NCBI GenBank assembly: GCA_001295775.1
Contig: LJIA01000025.1
Coordinates: forward strand, 1-32,418
DNA from: a beta proteobacterium AAP99
GTDB taxonomy: Bacteria; Pseudomonadota; Gammaproteobacteria; Burkholderiales; Burkholderiaceae_C
Direction of reading: 5' to 3'
DNA length: 32,418 bases
This document shows, one piece after another, positions 24,042 to 32,348 of this stretch (position 1 is the stretch's first letter; each line of letters starts with the position of its first letter). Both the position numbers and the translations under genes were made by a program. The notes beneath the pieces were generated by a model, which was not told where the DNA came from, did not search any database, and saw only the letters and a program-made list of their open reading frames with translations.

Positions 24042-25376
24042 ATGTCACTGGGTCAGTTCACTGCAAACAGTCTTCGTCTGGGCGATGTTCAGCGGCCCTC
24101 GGAACAGAGTCCTGCGGCACAGTCGCGCACCGCGCAGCCCGCGGATGCGTTTCGCGAGCAGATGCTCCGCGAGCAGCAGAACCAGGAGGCTCGTCGGACG
24201 CAGGCACGCCGCGATGTGGGTACCCCGACCCGCGCCCCTGAGCCCACCGACGATCGGCCAACAGAACCAGACGCTGACGCTGGCGGACCCAACAGTGCTA
24301 GCGGTGCTGAGTCTCGCGCTGGCACCCCGCAACGCCCCAACAGCCCCGCCGGTAACGCCGCTGGCGCACCTTGTGCTGCACAGCCTGGCCGCCCTGGATC
24401 CGTCGCCACGTCAGGCAGCGCCGACAGCGACATCGAGCCGAAAACCTCTTCGCCGGATGCTGGAGAAGACGACGTGATCGAGTCCTCCGCTGCGCAGGCA
24501 CAGGCAAAGCCCCAGATGGAGTCCGCAGGTCTCCCGGGTTCAGCACGCATCTCTTCACCAAAGGGCAGCGAAGCGCTCGACTCCGGATCAACCGAAGCGA
24601 AGCCCGGCTCGGCAACCGACACGCCCGCGGCCAAGCAGCGCAGCCGCCAAGTGCCCCTGGCCGCGCCAAACGAGCTCAAGCAGGCGGCCGTCAGCATGCC
24701 GGCTCAGGAGGCTGGTTCAATCGCCATCGCGGCCACGACGCTCAGTCCGGCCTCTTCGGAGTCCGGTTCCAGGCTCGCGCCACAGATGCTCGGCCCACAG
24801 CGCACTGCAGACGCGCCACCCATCAGCTTGATTCAACGAATGGACGCCGCGCCTTCGCCACTTCTGGAACGTGCGGGTGCCACGGATGCGCTGCCCTCGT
24901 TCCACTTGCCCGCACAGGTCGATACACCTGCCTTTGCGCAGCAGCTTGGGACTCGGATCGGGCTAATGTTGCGCGCCGGGACAGGCGAGGCGCGGCTGAT
25001 TCTTCACCCCGAAGCCTTGGGTACGGTGTCTGTGGCATTGAAGGTACGGGACAGCGAAGCCCAGGTGAACTTCTCGGCAGGCACGGAGGCGGCGCGCGCC
25101 GCACTTGAAGCAGCGCTTCCTCAGCTCAAGGAGCTGCTCGCCAATCAGGGCGTCCAACTCATCGCAGCCAGCGCACAGACCCACGGGTTCTCGGCCAACC
25201 CTGGACAGCAGGGTGCTCAGTTCCATGGCCAGCATCGCGACGGGTCCGACTCACAGCGATCTGGCGGCGCCTGGCGGGCCGCGCAGCTGCGCGACAGTCC
25301 GGTGCTTGACTCGGCTCTCGCTGCAGCGCCGGAACTCCGCCGGCCGGGTGCTGGCCGGCTATCGATCTTCGCCTGA
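24042..25376 (+). CDS. fliK: FliK, flagellar hook-length control protein
   Basis: Exported ruler protein that measures the hook and switches the export gate from hook to filament substrates. 444 residues. The first two thirds are low-complexity Pro/Ala/Ser/Gly/Gln sequence without recognisable domains, as usual for the ruler part. The conserved C-terminal switch domain lies at about 295-381 (FAQQLGTRIGLMLRAGTGEARLILHPEALGTVSVALKV, ELLANQGVQLIAAS). The tail is Gln/Arg rich. Ruler length in this family tracks hook length; that relation is not tested here. It is the last gene of the fliF unit, starting eight bases after fliJ. Confidence 0.94.
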   Translation: MSLGQFTANSLRLGDVQRPSEQSPAAQSRTAQPADAFREQMLREQQNQEARRTQARRDVGTPTRAPEPTDDRPTEPDADAGGPNSASGAESRAGTPQRPNSPAGNAAGAPCAAQPGRPGSVATSGSADSDIEPKTSSPDAGEDDVIESSAAQAQAKPQMESAGLPGSARISSPKGSEALDSGSTEAKPGSATDTPAAKQRSRQVPLAAPNELKQAAVSMPAQEAGSIAIAATTLSPASSESGSRLAPQMLGPQRTADAPPISLIQRMDAAPSPLLERAGATDALPSFHLPAQVDTPAFAQQLGTRIGLMLRAGTGEARLILHPEALGTVSVALKVRDSEAQVNFSAGTEAARAALEAALPQLKELLANQGVQLIAASAQTHGFSANPGQQGAQFHGQHRDGSDSQRSGGAWRAAQLRDSPVLDSALAAAPELRRPGAGRLSIFA

Positions 25377-25621
25377 CCAGAAGCGCGCGTTGCCGCATCC
25401 GCAACGCGGCTGACGCTGCTGCTTGCGCGGCTTTCAGCGAAAGCCGCTCAAGCGCACCGATTCCGGACCGATAACCGGTGCCGGAATAGCGCCGGGTTCA
25501 CAGGCCTTATTCCCCCATTCCCTTATTGGGTGCGATCGCACAATGACTTCATTGCGGCGCCGACCCCCCTTCGGCGCGCCTGTGCAGACCGCACGCCATC
25601 ACCGATCAAGGACTGGGACCC
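25377..25621 (+). other. intergenic region with fliL promoter and hairpins
   Basis: Besides the sigma-28-like site, the 245-base gap holds CGCGTTGC/GCAACGCG (25386-25408), GCGGCTTTC/GAAAGCCGC (25427-25447), which ends exactly where the -35 box begins, the 12-base palindrome GTGCGATCGCAC (about 25530-25541), and GCGCCGA/TCGGCGC (about 25558-25578). None is followed by a T-run. The first two may end the fliK transcript with Rho; the last two lie in the fliL leader. Confidence 0.55.
25448..25474 (+). promoter_or_regulatory. sigma-28 (FliA)-like promoter of the fliL operon
   Basis: TCAAGCGC (25448-25455), an 11-base spacer, and ACCGATAA (25467-25474), the same -10 box as at fliD. It lies 147 bases upstream of the fliL ATG, directly after a nine-base-stem hairpin. 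A FliA-dependent promoter at the fliL operon is known in enteric bacteria, so this is plausible. Confidence 0.72.
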
Positions 25622-26284
25622 ATGGCCGCCAAGGAAGCCCCCGCTGAGGCAGCACCCCCCAAAAAGGGCAAGAAGAAGCTCATCATCATCATCGCTGCGG
25701 CCGTGCTGCTGCTCGGCGGTGGTGGCGCTGCGGCGCTCGTGATGATGAAGAAGAAGGCCGCCGCCGCGGAAGAAGGCGGTGAAGGCAAGGCCGCGCAGGC
25801 CGATGCCCCCAAATTCAAGGCGCCCGACCCCAAGAATCCACCCATCTTTGTGGCTCTGGAGCCATTCACGGTCAATCTGAAGCCGGAGCCGGGGATCGGT
25901 GACAAGTTCGCGCAGATCTCGGTCACGCTCGAAGTCGCAGCCAAGGAGGTGGAAGACGCGCTCAAGCTGCGCATGCCGATCCTGCGCAACGAGATCCTCT
26001 TTGCCATTGCCGACAAGACCTCGGCCCAGCTGCTGACCAACGAAGGCAAGCAGGCTCTGGGCATGGACATCGCGTCCGCAGCCGGCAAGCAGCTGGGCTG
26101 GCAGGCGCCACCCAAGTTTGTCGTTCCGCCGCAGCTCATGCCCCAGCCGGGCATGGCGCCCGAGCAGGTTGCGCAGCTCGAGCAGATGAAGTCGATGCTT
26201 GAGAAACAGCACCGCGAGCAGTTCAAGAGCGGCTCACCCAATCCGGTGCTGGCAGTGCACTTCGCCAGCTTCATCGTTCACTGA
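25622..26284 (+). CDS. fliL: FliL, basal-body/stator-associated membrane protein
   Basis: Single-pass inner membrane protein that surrounds the stator units and supports torque under load. 220 residues, longer than many FliL proteins. The cytosolic N-terminus is Lys/Pro/Ala rich; the membrane helix is at about residues 19-42 (LIIIIAAAVLLLGGGGAAALVMM), followed by a basic-acidic Ala-rich linker. The periplasmic domain shows PPIFVALEPFTVNLKPE-like sequence (IFVALEPFTVNL) and FAQISVTLEV, the family core. The C-terminal extension is Gln/Pro rich (PPQLMPQPGMAPEQVAQLEQ) before a short final strand. The first gene of fliLMNOPQR, with a sigma-28-like promoter upstream. Confidence 0.94.
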   Translation: MAAKEAPAEAAPPKKGKKKLIIIIAAAVLLLGGGGAAALVMMKKKAAAAEEGGEGKAAQADAPKFKAPDPKNPPIFVALEPFTVNLKPEPGIGDKFAQISVTLEVAAKEVEDALKLRMPILRNEILFAIADKTSAQLLTNEGKQALGMDIASAAGKQLGWQAPPKFVVPPQLMPQPGMAPEQVAQLEQMKSMLEKQHREQFKSGSPNPVLAVHFASFIVH

Positions 26285-26307
26285 TCCAAGAACAAAGAGC
26301 GAAGCCC

Positions 26308-27315
26308 ATGGCCGGCGCAAGCTTTCTCTCGCAAGACGAAGTCGATGCCCTTCTCGAGGGTGTCACAGGCGAGAAGCAGACCTCTGAGGGAGACTCCGAG
26401 GACGGTGGCGTACGTGTCTACGACCTGGCCAGCCAGGAACGCATTGTTCGTGGGCGCATGCCCACGATGGAAATCATCAATGAGCGCTTCGCCCGCAATC
26501 TCCGGATCGGCATCTTCAATTTCCTGCGCCGCTCGCCCGAAATCTCGATCGGGCCGGTCAAGGTCCAGAAGTACAGCGCCTTTCTGCGCAACATCGTCGT
26601 CCCCAACAACATCAACATCATGCATGTCCGGCCGCTGCGCGGCTCGGGCCTGATCATCTGCGATCCGACGCTGGTGTTCACCGTGATCGACTGTCTCTTC
26701 GGTGGCAGCGGCACGATCCACACCCGTATCGAGGGCCGCGACTTCTCGCCCACCGAGCAGCGCATCATCCAGCGCCTGCTCGAGGTCATCACCGAGGAGT
26801 ACGGCAAGGCCTGGTCGCGCATCTATCCGCTCACGCTCGAGTACCAGCGCAGCGAGATGCACACCCAGTTTGCCAACATTGCCACTCCCTCCGAGATCGT
26901 CGTCTCCTGCGCATTCACCGTGGAGATCGGCGAGAGCTCCGGCGACATCCACTTCTGCATCCCCTACTCCACGCTCGAGCCCATCCGCGACATCCTGTAC
27001 TCGTCCCTGCAAGGCGACAGTCAGGAGACCGACACGCGCTGGGTGCGCCTGCTCACCAAGCAGATACAGAGTGCGGATGTGGTGATGCGCGCAGAGCTGG
27101 CCAAAAGCAGCATCACCGTGGGCGAGCTCATTGCCCTGAAGCCCGGCGACTTCATCGAGATGGACATCCCCGAGCAGATCGAGATCAAGGTGGACGGCGT
27201 TCCCGTGTTTGGCGGCCGATACGGCACGGTCAACGGGCACTACGCCTTCCGTATCGAAGAGTTTTTGACCGGCCGCGAGGCCCAGGATTGGATCGGAGAT
27301 TCCGATGAGCGCTGA
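26308..27315 (+). CDS. fliM: FliM, flagellar motor switch protein
   Basis: C-ring component that binds CheY-P and controls rotation direction. 335 residues. The N-terminal CheY-P-binding segment is present (FLSQDEVDALLEGV, about residues 5-18). The middle CheC-like domain includes RIGIFNFLRRSPEISIGPVKVQKYSAFLRNI and GSGLIICDPTLVFTVIDCLFGG. The C-terminal SpoA-type domain (AELAKSSITVGELIALKPGDFIEMDIPEQIEIKVDGVPVFGGRYG) contacts FliN. The stop overlaps fliN by 11 bases. With cheR, cheD, cheB and chemoreceptors nearby, the switch and the sensory side are encoded in the same window, though cheY and cheA are not. Confidence 0.98.
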   Translation: MAGASFLSQDEVDALLEGVTGEKQTSEGDSEDGGVRVYDLASQERIVRGRMPTMEIINERFARNLRIGIFNFLRRSPEISIGPVKVQKYSAFLRNIVVPNNINIMHVRPLRGSGLIICDPTLVFTVIDCLFGGSGTIHTRIEGRDFSPTEQRIIQRLLEVITEEYGKAWSRIYPLTLEYQRSEMHTQFANIATPSEIVVSCAFTVEIGESSGDIHFCIPYSTLEPIRDILYSSLQGDSQETDTRWVRLLTKQIQSADVVMRAELAKSSITVGELIALKPGDFIEMDIPEQIEIKVDGVPVFGGRYGTVNGHYAFRIEEFLTGREAQDWIGDSDER

Positions 27316-27748
27316 GAATCAGGACGCCATGGCCGACGAATGGGCGGCCGCCCTTGAGCAGCAGGCCGCCGCCGAGAGTGGCGCAGCCGTGGTGGACGAA
27401 CCCGCTGAGTCTGCCTTGCCCGCGCAGCAGGTTCAGGCCACGCTGTTCAAGCCCTTTGCCGCGCCGGGTCAGGGCGGCGGGAACAACGACATCGAAATGA
27501 TCCTGGACATTCCAGTCCAGCTCACGGTTGAACTGGGCCGTACGCGCATTCCGATCAAGCACATCCTGCAGCTGGCGCAAGGCTCCGTGATCGAACTGGA
27601 TGCACTGGCTGGTGAACCCATGGACGTGCTGGTCAACGGCTGCCTGATCGCCCAAGGCGAGGTGGTCGTGGTGAACGACAAGTTCGGCATCCGCCTGACG
27701 GACATCGTCACGCCGTCCGAGCGCATGAAGCGCCTGAACCGCAACTAG
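27305..27748 (+). CDS. fliN: FliN, flagellar motor switch protein
   Basis: C-ring base protein that also docks the FliH-FliI export ATPase. 147 residues. The N-terminal half is Ala/Gln/Glu rich and variable. The C-terminal SpoA domain is clear: DIPVQLTVELGRTRIPIKHILQLAQGSVIELDALAGEPMDVLVNGCLIAQGEVVVVNDKFGIRLTDIV, of which GSVIELD and GEPMDVLVNG are the most conserved. The ATG at 27305 lies inside the end of fliM, so the two are translationally coupled. No unusual residues were noticed. Confidence 0.97.
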   Translation: MSAENQDAMADEWAAALEQQAAAESGAAVVDEPAESALPAQQVQATLFKPFAAPGQGGGNNDIEMILDIPVQLTVELGRTRIPIKHILQLAQGSVIELDALAGEPMDVLVNGCLIAQGEVVVVNDKFGIRLTDIVTPSERMKRLNRN

Positions 27749-27803
27749 ATCTCAATCGGCTGGACAGCCCGCGTTGCCCCGCGAACGCTGCCCGGAGACC
27801 CTG

Positions 27804-28208
27804 ATGAACCACCCTGCACTTCTTCGCCCTGCTCTGTGCGCGAGCCTTGCGCTGAGCCTGAGTTCGATCTGCTTCGCCCAGCAGGTCGCGGCTCCGGCTG
27901 CAGCCTCGGCTGTCCCTGCGAGCTCCACCGGATCCGTGTTCATGGTTGTCCTGCTGCTCATCGCGATGGTGGCAGGGGCCTGGTATCTCAAGCGCGGGGG
28001 TCGGCTCAAGGGCGCTCCCGCCAGCGAGCTGAAAGTGGTGAGCGCCGTGGCGGTGGGTGCGCGCGAGCGCATCGCGATCGTCGAGGTGGGCGGCAAGCGT
28101 CTGGTGGTCGGCATCACGCCGAATCAGATCAGCCTGCTGAGCGAGACGCCAGGCCCCGCCGCTTTCAGCGCATCGCTCAAGCAGGCGCAGGAGACGCGCA
28201 ATGCCTGA
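27804..28208 (+). CDS. fliO: FliO, export gate assembly protein
   Basis: Small membrane protein needed for stable assembly of FliP rings. 134 residues from the ATG at 27804, which has GGAG seven bases upstream; an in-frame ATG-less extension to 27774 is less likely. An N-terminal signal-like segment ([17 protein letters not shown]) is followed by an Ala/Ser-rich stretch and one membrane helix ([21 protein letters not shown]). The cytosolic C-terminal domain shows [37 protein letters not shown], the family core. The stop overlaps fliP by eight bases. The family varies greatly in sequence. Confidence 0.93.
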   Translation: MNHPALLRPALCASLALSLSSICFAQQVAAPAAASAVPASSTGSVFMVVLLLIAMVAGAWYLKRGGRLKGAPASELKVVSAVAVGARERIAIVEVGGKRLVVGITPNQISLLSETPGPAAFSASLKQAQETRNA

Positions 28209-28971
28209 TCTGCGCCCCGCCCTGCGGACGGGCGCCGTGCTGATGGCCGCCGCTGGCCTGGCATGGTTTGCCCCCGATGCCGTAGCTCAGTCAAGCCCCC
28301 TGCAGCTGACCTCGCAAACCAGCGGCGGCACGACCACATATTCCGTGCCGGTGCAGACGCTGCTGATGATGACGGCGCTGTCCTTCATCCCAGCGATCCT
28401 GCTGCTGATGACGAGCTTCACGCGCATCATCATCGTGCTGTCGCTTCTTCGGCAGGCCCTGGGCACGACGACCACGCCGCCCAACCAGGTGCTGATCGGC
28501 CTGGCGCTGTTCCTGACCTTTTTTGTCATGGCCCCGGTCACCGACCGGATCACCGAAGAGGCTTACAAACCCTTATCGGCAAACCAGATCGGTTTTGAAG
28601 AGGCGATGAAGCGCGGCGAGGTGCCGCTCAAGGAATTCATGCTGCGTCAGACCCGCGACACGGATCTCGCGCTCTTCGCCCGCCTGGGCAAGGTGCCGGC
28701 AGATACGAAGCCGGAAGCCTTTCCCCTGCGAGTGGTGGTCCCGGCGTTCGTGATCAGCGAGCTGAAGACCGCTTTCCAGATCGGCTTCATGATCTTCATC
28801 CCCTTCCTGATCATCGACATGGTGGTCGCCAGCGTGCTGATGAGCATGGGGATGATGATGCTGTCGCCCGTGCTGGTCGCTCTGCCCTTCAAGCTCATGC
28901 TCTTTGTGCTGGCCGACGGCTGGAACATCCTCGTCGCATCGCTGGTCGCCAGCTTCCACGTCGGCACCTAG
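28201..28971 (+). CDS. fliP: FliP, flagellar export gate protein
   Basis: Pentameric core of the flagellar export gate. 256 residues. A cleavable signal sequence is predicted at about 1-29 ([24 protein letters not shown]). Then come the hallmark segments: [58 protein letters not shown], the conserved cytosolic loop with [21 protein letters not shown], and [45 protein letters not shown] near the end. Four membrane helices in total. It overlaps fliO and is followed by fliQ after 30 bases. Confidence 0.98.
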   Translation: MPDLRPALRTGAVLMAAAGLAWFAPDAVAQSSPLQLTSQTSGGTTTYSVPVQTLLMMTALSFIPAILLLMTSFTRIIIVLSLLRQALGTTTTPPNQVLIGLALFLTFFVMAPVTDRITEEAYKPLSANQIGFEEAMKRGEVPLKEFMLRQTRDTDLALFARLGKVPADTKPEAFPLRVVVPAFVISELKTAFQIGFMIFIPFLIIDMVVASVLMSMGMMMLSPVLVALPFKLMLFVLADGWNILVASLVASFHVGT

Positions 28972-29001
28972 CGCCTTGATCCGCACGCCCAACAGGACTC
29001 C

Positions 29002-29274
29002 ATGATGAACGCCCAATCCGTGATGACACTCGGTCAACAGGCCTTGCAGCTGCTCCTGATGATCTCGGCACCCTTGCTGCTGACCGCGCTGGCCGTCGGC
29101 CTCGTGGTGGCGGTGTTTCAGGCAGCCACTCAGGTCAACGAAGCCACACTGTCCTTTCTGCCCAAGCTGGTCGCAGTCATCGCAGCATTGGTGATTGCCG
29201 GCCCCTGGATGATGAGCATGATGGTGAGCTACCTGCGCACCCTGATCGAGTCCATCCCCGGCGCGATCGGCTGA
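29002..29274 (+). CDS. fliQ: FliQ, flagellar export gate protein
   Basis: 90-residue membrane protein with two helices (LQLLLMISAPLLLTALAVGLVVAVFQAATQVNEATLSFLPKLVAVIAALVIAGPWMM), the complete FliQ pattern. Four copies join the FliP-FliR core to form the export channel. Two adjacent ATG codons (29002 and 29005); the first has AGGA four bases upstream. Standard length and position between fliP and fliR. Confidence 0.97.
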   Translation: MMNAQSVMTLGQQALQLLLMISAPLLLTALAVGLVVAVFQAATQVNEATLSFLPKLVAVIAALVIAGPWMMSMMVSYLRTLIESIPGAIG

Positions 29275-29298
29275 TCTCGGCCACCTCGCGCGCGACTC

Positions 29299-30060
29299 GT
29301 GATCCAACTCACCGACAGCCTCGTTCTGGGTTGGGTTGCGGCCTTCATCTGGCCGTTCATCCGGGTGTTGGCGCTCTTCTCTGTTGCCCCGTTCCTGGGC
29401 AACCGTGCCGTGCCTACGCGAGTACGGATCGCCCTGGCCGCGCTGATCGCTTTGCTGCTCGCGCCGGACGTCCCGGCCTCGGCACGCACGCTCGATCTGG
29501 TGCCGATGTTCGGCCTGGCGGTGCAGCAGGTGCTGATCGGCCTGACCATCGGCTTCACGGTGCGCCTGGTATTTGCCGCGATCGAGTTGGCTGGCGAACT
29601 CATCGGCCTGCAGATGGGCCTCGGCTTCGCGTCCTTCTTCGATCCTACGCAGGGTGGGCAGAGCAATGCCGTGAACCGCATGATGGGTGTGCTCACCATG
29701 CTGCTGTTCCTCGCCATGAACGGCCACTACCTGCTGCTGGCGGCCATCACCAAGAGCTTCGAGCTGTTTCCGGTGGGCTCCAATCCCTTGGGGGTGCTGA
29801 GCGCCGTGCCCATGATGCAGCTAGGCGCGCAGATGTTCGAGATCGCGCTCACGATCGCGCTGCCCTTCATCGTGCTGATCGGCTTCATGAACCTCGCACT
29901 TGGCGTGATGAGCCGGGTTGCGCCGCAGTTTCAGGTGTTCTCGCTGGCCTTTCCGGTCACGGTCATCTCCGGGCTGGTGGCGCTGTTCATCACCTTGCCC
30001 TTCATGCAGCAGCCGCTCACGATTGCGATCGAGCGGATGCTGGGCTGGATTCTCGGCTAG
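29299..30060 (+). CDS. fliR: FliR, flagellar export gate protein
   Basis: Single-copy export gate protein of 253 residues with about six membrane helices. Conserved segments include RVLALFSVAPFLGNRAVPTRVRIALAALIALLLAP, the GLTIGFTVRLVFAAIELAGELIGLQMGLGFASFFDP stretch, and the C-terminal LPFIVLIGFMNLALGVMSRVAPQFQVFSLAFPVT. The start is a GTG at 29299 with no clear ribosome site, so coupling to fliQ 24 bases upstream is likely. The stop TAG shares the palindrome CTAG with the stop of the convergent VOC gene. flhB, which often follows fliR, is not here. Confidence 0.97.
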   Translation: MIQLTDSLVLGWVAAFIWPFIRVLALFSVAPFLGNRAVPTRVRIALAALIALLLAPDVPASARTLDLVPMFGLAVQQVLIGLTIGFTVRLVFAAIELAGELIGLQMGLGFASFFDPTQGGQSNAVNRMMGVLTMLLFLAMNGHYLLLAAITKSFELFPVGSNPLGVLSAVPMMQLGAQMFEIALTIALPFIVLIGFMNLALGVMSRVAPQFQVFSLAFPVTVISGLVALFITLPFMQQPLTIAIERMLGWILG

Positions 30061-30485
30061 ACGCTCGCTGCAGCACCGCTCATCGGAGCACCTAAGCCGA
30101 GGATGGGCTGACCACACGTGAATTCCACCAGATGGCCGCTGGGCTCACGAACCAGCACGTAGTAGCCGACGCTGCCACCCGCATCCCGGGGCTCGTCGAC
30201 GAGGATGCCCGCATCTCTTGCAAGCGCGGCAAGTGCATCGACCTCGCTGCGGCTGTCGCACTGGAAGCCGAGATGATCCACGGGTGCCTTGACCTCGGCG
30301 TGCTCCAGCACGAGCACGAACACCGGATGGCCGTCCTGGACATGCGGCGGGCCAAGCCAAATGGTGCTGCCGCCCTCAAGCCGCCGATCCCGGACCACGG
30401 CCAGACCGCCGTACCGACTAAAGAACGTGACTGACGCATCCAGCTTGTCAACCTGCAATGTGAGATGGGTCCAACGCACGCCCAT
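30057..30485 (-). CDS. VOC-superfamily (glyoxalase/dioxygenase-like) protein
   Basis: 142 residues from the ATG at 30485; the frame is open further to 30641, but those residues lack family character. The fold signature is that of vicinal-oxygen-chelate proteins: a first half beginning WTHLTLQVDKLDASVTFFSRYGGL and a second half with VDHLGFQCDSRSEVDALAALARDAGILVDEPRDAGGSVGYYVLVREPSGHLVEFTCG. Candidate metal ligands are the His in THL, the His in DHLGF and the Glu in LVEF. Substrate unknown: glyoxalase-like, dioxygenase-like and resistance functions all occur in this fold. It converges on fliR with a four-base overlap and no terminator between. It has no obvious link to motility. Confidence 0.82.
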   Translation of the reverse strand: MGVRWTHLTLQVDKLDASVTFFSRYGGLAVVRDRRLEGGSTIWLGPPHVQDGHPVFVLVLEHAEVKAPVDHLGFQCDSRSEVDALAALARDAGILVDEPRDAGGSVGYYVLVREPSGHLVEFTCGQPILGLGAPMSGAAASV

Positions 30486-30745
30486 GATTCGCTCTGCATT
30501 CGAAGTGGAGCATCGAGTATCGGAGCAAGCGCGAGACGCCTGCCCATTGACCGTTTCGCCCCAAGCGGGTTGCTCTCTGGATAAGCAAAATCGGTCATTT
30601 CTTCCTAGCTGATGAAATGCCTCAAGAGGTTTATCAGACAAGCGGAAGTCGGTATTTCTGATTTCATGAATAAGTCATTTATGGCCAAGAAAAGCAAAAC
30701 AGCGCCTTTCGGCGCTGCTTTTGGTCCGCAACTCCTGCGGCTGCT
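30486..30745. other. intergenic region with reduced GC
   Basis: About 260 bases between the VOC gene and the chemoreceptor. The middle (about 30590-30700) is visibly AT-richer than its surroundings. It contains an inverted repeat CATTTC/GAAATG near 30597-30620 and the terminator of the chemoreceptor gene at 30690-30724. I see no coding sequence and could not place the VOC promoter with confidence. Confidence 0.5.
30690..30724 (-). terminator. intrinsic terminator of the chemoreceptor gene
   Basis: On the minus strand, CAGCGCC and GGCGCTG (30717-30711 and 30706-30700) form a seven-base stem with loop GAAA, followed by TTTTGCTTTTC. It lies 29 bases after the stop of the chemoreceptor at 30746. 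A-rich sequence on the other side would also give T's on the plus strand, so it may act both ways. Confidence 0.8.
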
Positions 30746-32302
30746 TCAAGCCATTTCGACCCGGAACACGCTCACTGCGCGAGCCAGACGTTCCGCCTGG
30801 TCCTTCAAGCTCTCCGCCGCCGCGGCTGACTCTTCAACCAGCGCTGCGTTCTGCTGAGTCATCTGATCCAGACGAGACACGGAGCCGTTGACCTCGCCGA
30901 TCCCGCTCGTCTGCTCGCCCATCGCGGAACTGATCTCGCCAATGATGTCGCTGACCCGTGTCACTGAGCTGACAATGTCGCTCATGGCCGCGCCGGCGGT
31001 CTGCACCAGTTCGCTGCCAGCGGCCACGCGCTCGGTGCTGGCGCTGATGAGCGTCTTGATCTCCTTGGCCGCCTGCGCGCTGCGCTGGGCGAGGTTACGC
31101 ACCTCGCCGGCCACCACAGCAAAGCCGCGGCCCTGCTCGCCAGCGCGTGCAGCTTCCACACTGGCATTGAGCGCCAGAATGTTGGTCTGGAAGGCGATCC
31201 CGTCGATCACGCCAATGATTTCATTGATCTTCTTGGAGTGAGTCGAGATTTCCTGCATGGTGTGAACCACCTTGCCCACCACCTCGCCACCGCGCGTTGC
31301 GTCGGCGCTTGCTGCATGCGCCATCTGGCTGGCCTGGCGCGCGTTGTCCGCGGACTGCGACACGGTGGCCGTGAGCTGCTCGATGGCCGAAGCGGTCTGC
31401 TGCAGATTGCTGGCGGCCTGCTCCGTGCGCTGCGACAGATCCTGGTTGCCCACCGCAACTTCAGACGAAGCCACGGAGATCGAGGACACCGACTCGCGCA
31501 CGTCGGAAACCACGCTGCGCAAAGCCGCCTGCATCTCCACCAGGGATTCCAGCAATCGGCCAAATTCGTCGCCGCGCTGAATGTCAATCGTCGCGGCCAG
31601 ATCGCCTTCGGCCACGCGGCGGGCAAAGCGGCGCGCTTCATCCAGCGGCCCCTTGATGGTGCGCATCAACCACCAGCCGGCACCCACGCCGACCAGGAGC
31701 GCCACGGCCAAGACGGTGAGTTCGGCGACCACGGCAACCTGCTTGTAGCTGGCTGCTTCCTCGCGCTTGCGGGCTGCGTCATCCAGCTGGAGCTTCACGA
31801 TCTGACTGGCAGCTTCATCCGCCTTGGCGATCATTTGGCGGACCGGCCCCAGTGCGGTCTCGGCAAACATGCTCATCATCGGGTTGCCGCCGCCCATGGC
31901 TGCCACCACGCTGTCAAAGTTCTTGGCGTACTGAGCGACGGCATCGCTCATCTTGGCCACCTCCGTAGCAATGGCCTGGTCCGAATTGCTGTCACCGACC
32001 GTCTTGAGCAGGGCTTGCACGGTCTGCAGCTCAGCCTTCCACGCCTTGCCAGACGCAGCGACCTTCTCGGCGTCACCCCCTGCGAGCAACACGTCCTTTT
32101 CGTGCTGGCGCATGACCGCCATCTTGGCGCGCATGTCGGCCAGACGCTGGGACTGCGCAACGTCGCCATCGAGCACGGCACTGAACTTGTTGCCCTGGAC
32201 GGTCAACATCACCACCGCCGTGACGGCCGTGATCGCCGTCGAGAGAAGCAGCAGCCCGATCACACCGGCCATCTTTGCGGCCACACTCAAGTTCTTGAAC
32301 AT
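30746..32302 (-). CDS. methyl-accepting chemotaxis protein
   Basis: Complete transmembrane chemoreceptor of 518 residues. Membrane segment 1 is at about 11-33 ([23 protein letters not shown]). A periplasmic helical sensor follows to about 187, then membrane segment 2 ([24 protein letters not shown]), a HAMP domain ([24 protein letters not shown]), and the cytoplasmic signalling coiled coil. The hairpin tip [48 protein letters not shown] is fully conserved for CheA/CheW binding. It ends VSVFRVEMA without an NWETF-type docking pentapeptide. Ligand unknown. The start ATG at 32302 follows GAGGGG. Another chemoreceptor ends 46 bases upstream, so the two form a tandem pair. Confidence 0.97.
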   Translation of the reverse strand: MFKNLSVAAKMAGVIGLLLLSTAITAVTAVVMLTVQGNKFSAVLDGDVAQSQRLADMRAKMAVMRQHEKDVLLAGGDAEKVAASGKAWKAELQTVQALLKTVGDSNSDQAIATEVAKMSDAVAQYAKNFDSVVAAMGGGNPMMSMFAETALGPVRQMIAKADEAASQIVKLQLDDAARKREEAASYKQVAVVAELTVLAVALLVGVGAGWWLMRTIKGPLDEARRFARRVAEGDLAATIDIQRGDEFGRLLESLVEMQAALRSVVSDVRESVSSISVASSEVAVGNQDLSQRTEQAASNLQQTASAIEQLTATVSQSADNARQASQMAHAASADATRGGEVVGKVVHTMQEISTHSKKINEIIGVIDGIAFQTNILALNASVEAARAGEQGRGFAVVAGEVRNLAQRSAQAAKEIKTLISASTERVAAGSELVQTAGAAMSDIVSSVTRVSDIIGEISSAMGEQTSGIGEVNGSVSRLDQMTQQNAALVEESAAAAESLKDQAERLARAVSVFRVEMA

Positions 32303-32348
32303 CTCAATCCCCTCTACGCCGTCTCCAGGCGTTCCTTACTGTTACTGC

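Noticed and set aside
20775-29727. Several minus-strand open frames of 300-384 codons opposite fliG, fliI, fliM and fliP-fliR
   Set aside because: Shadows of conserved flagellar genes; their His/Asp/Arg-rich translations match no family and no ribosome sites stand out.
30486-30641. 52-residue N-terminal extension of the VOC protein
   Set aside because: The VOC fold begins at WTHLTLQV directly after the ATG at 30485; the extension has no domain character.
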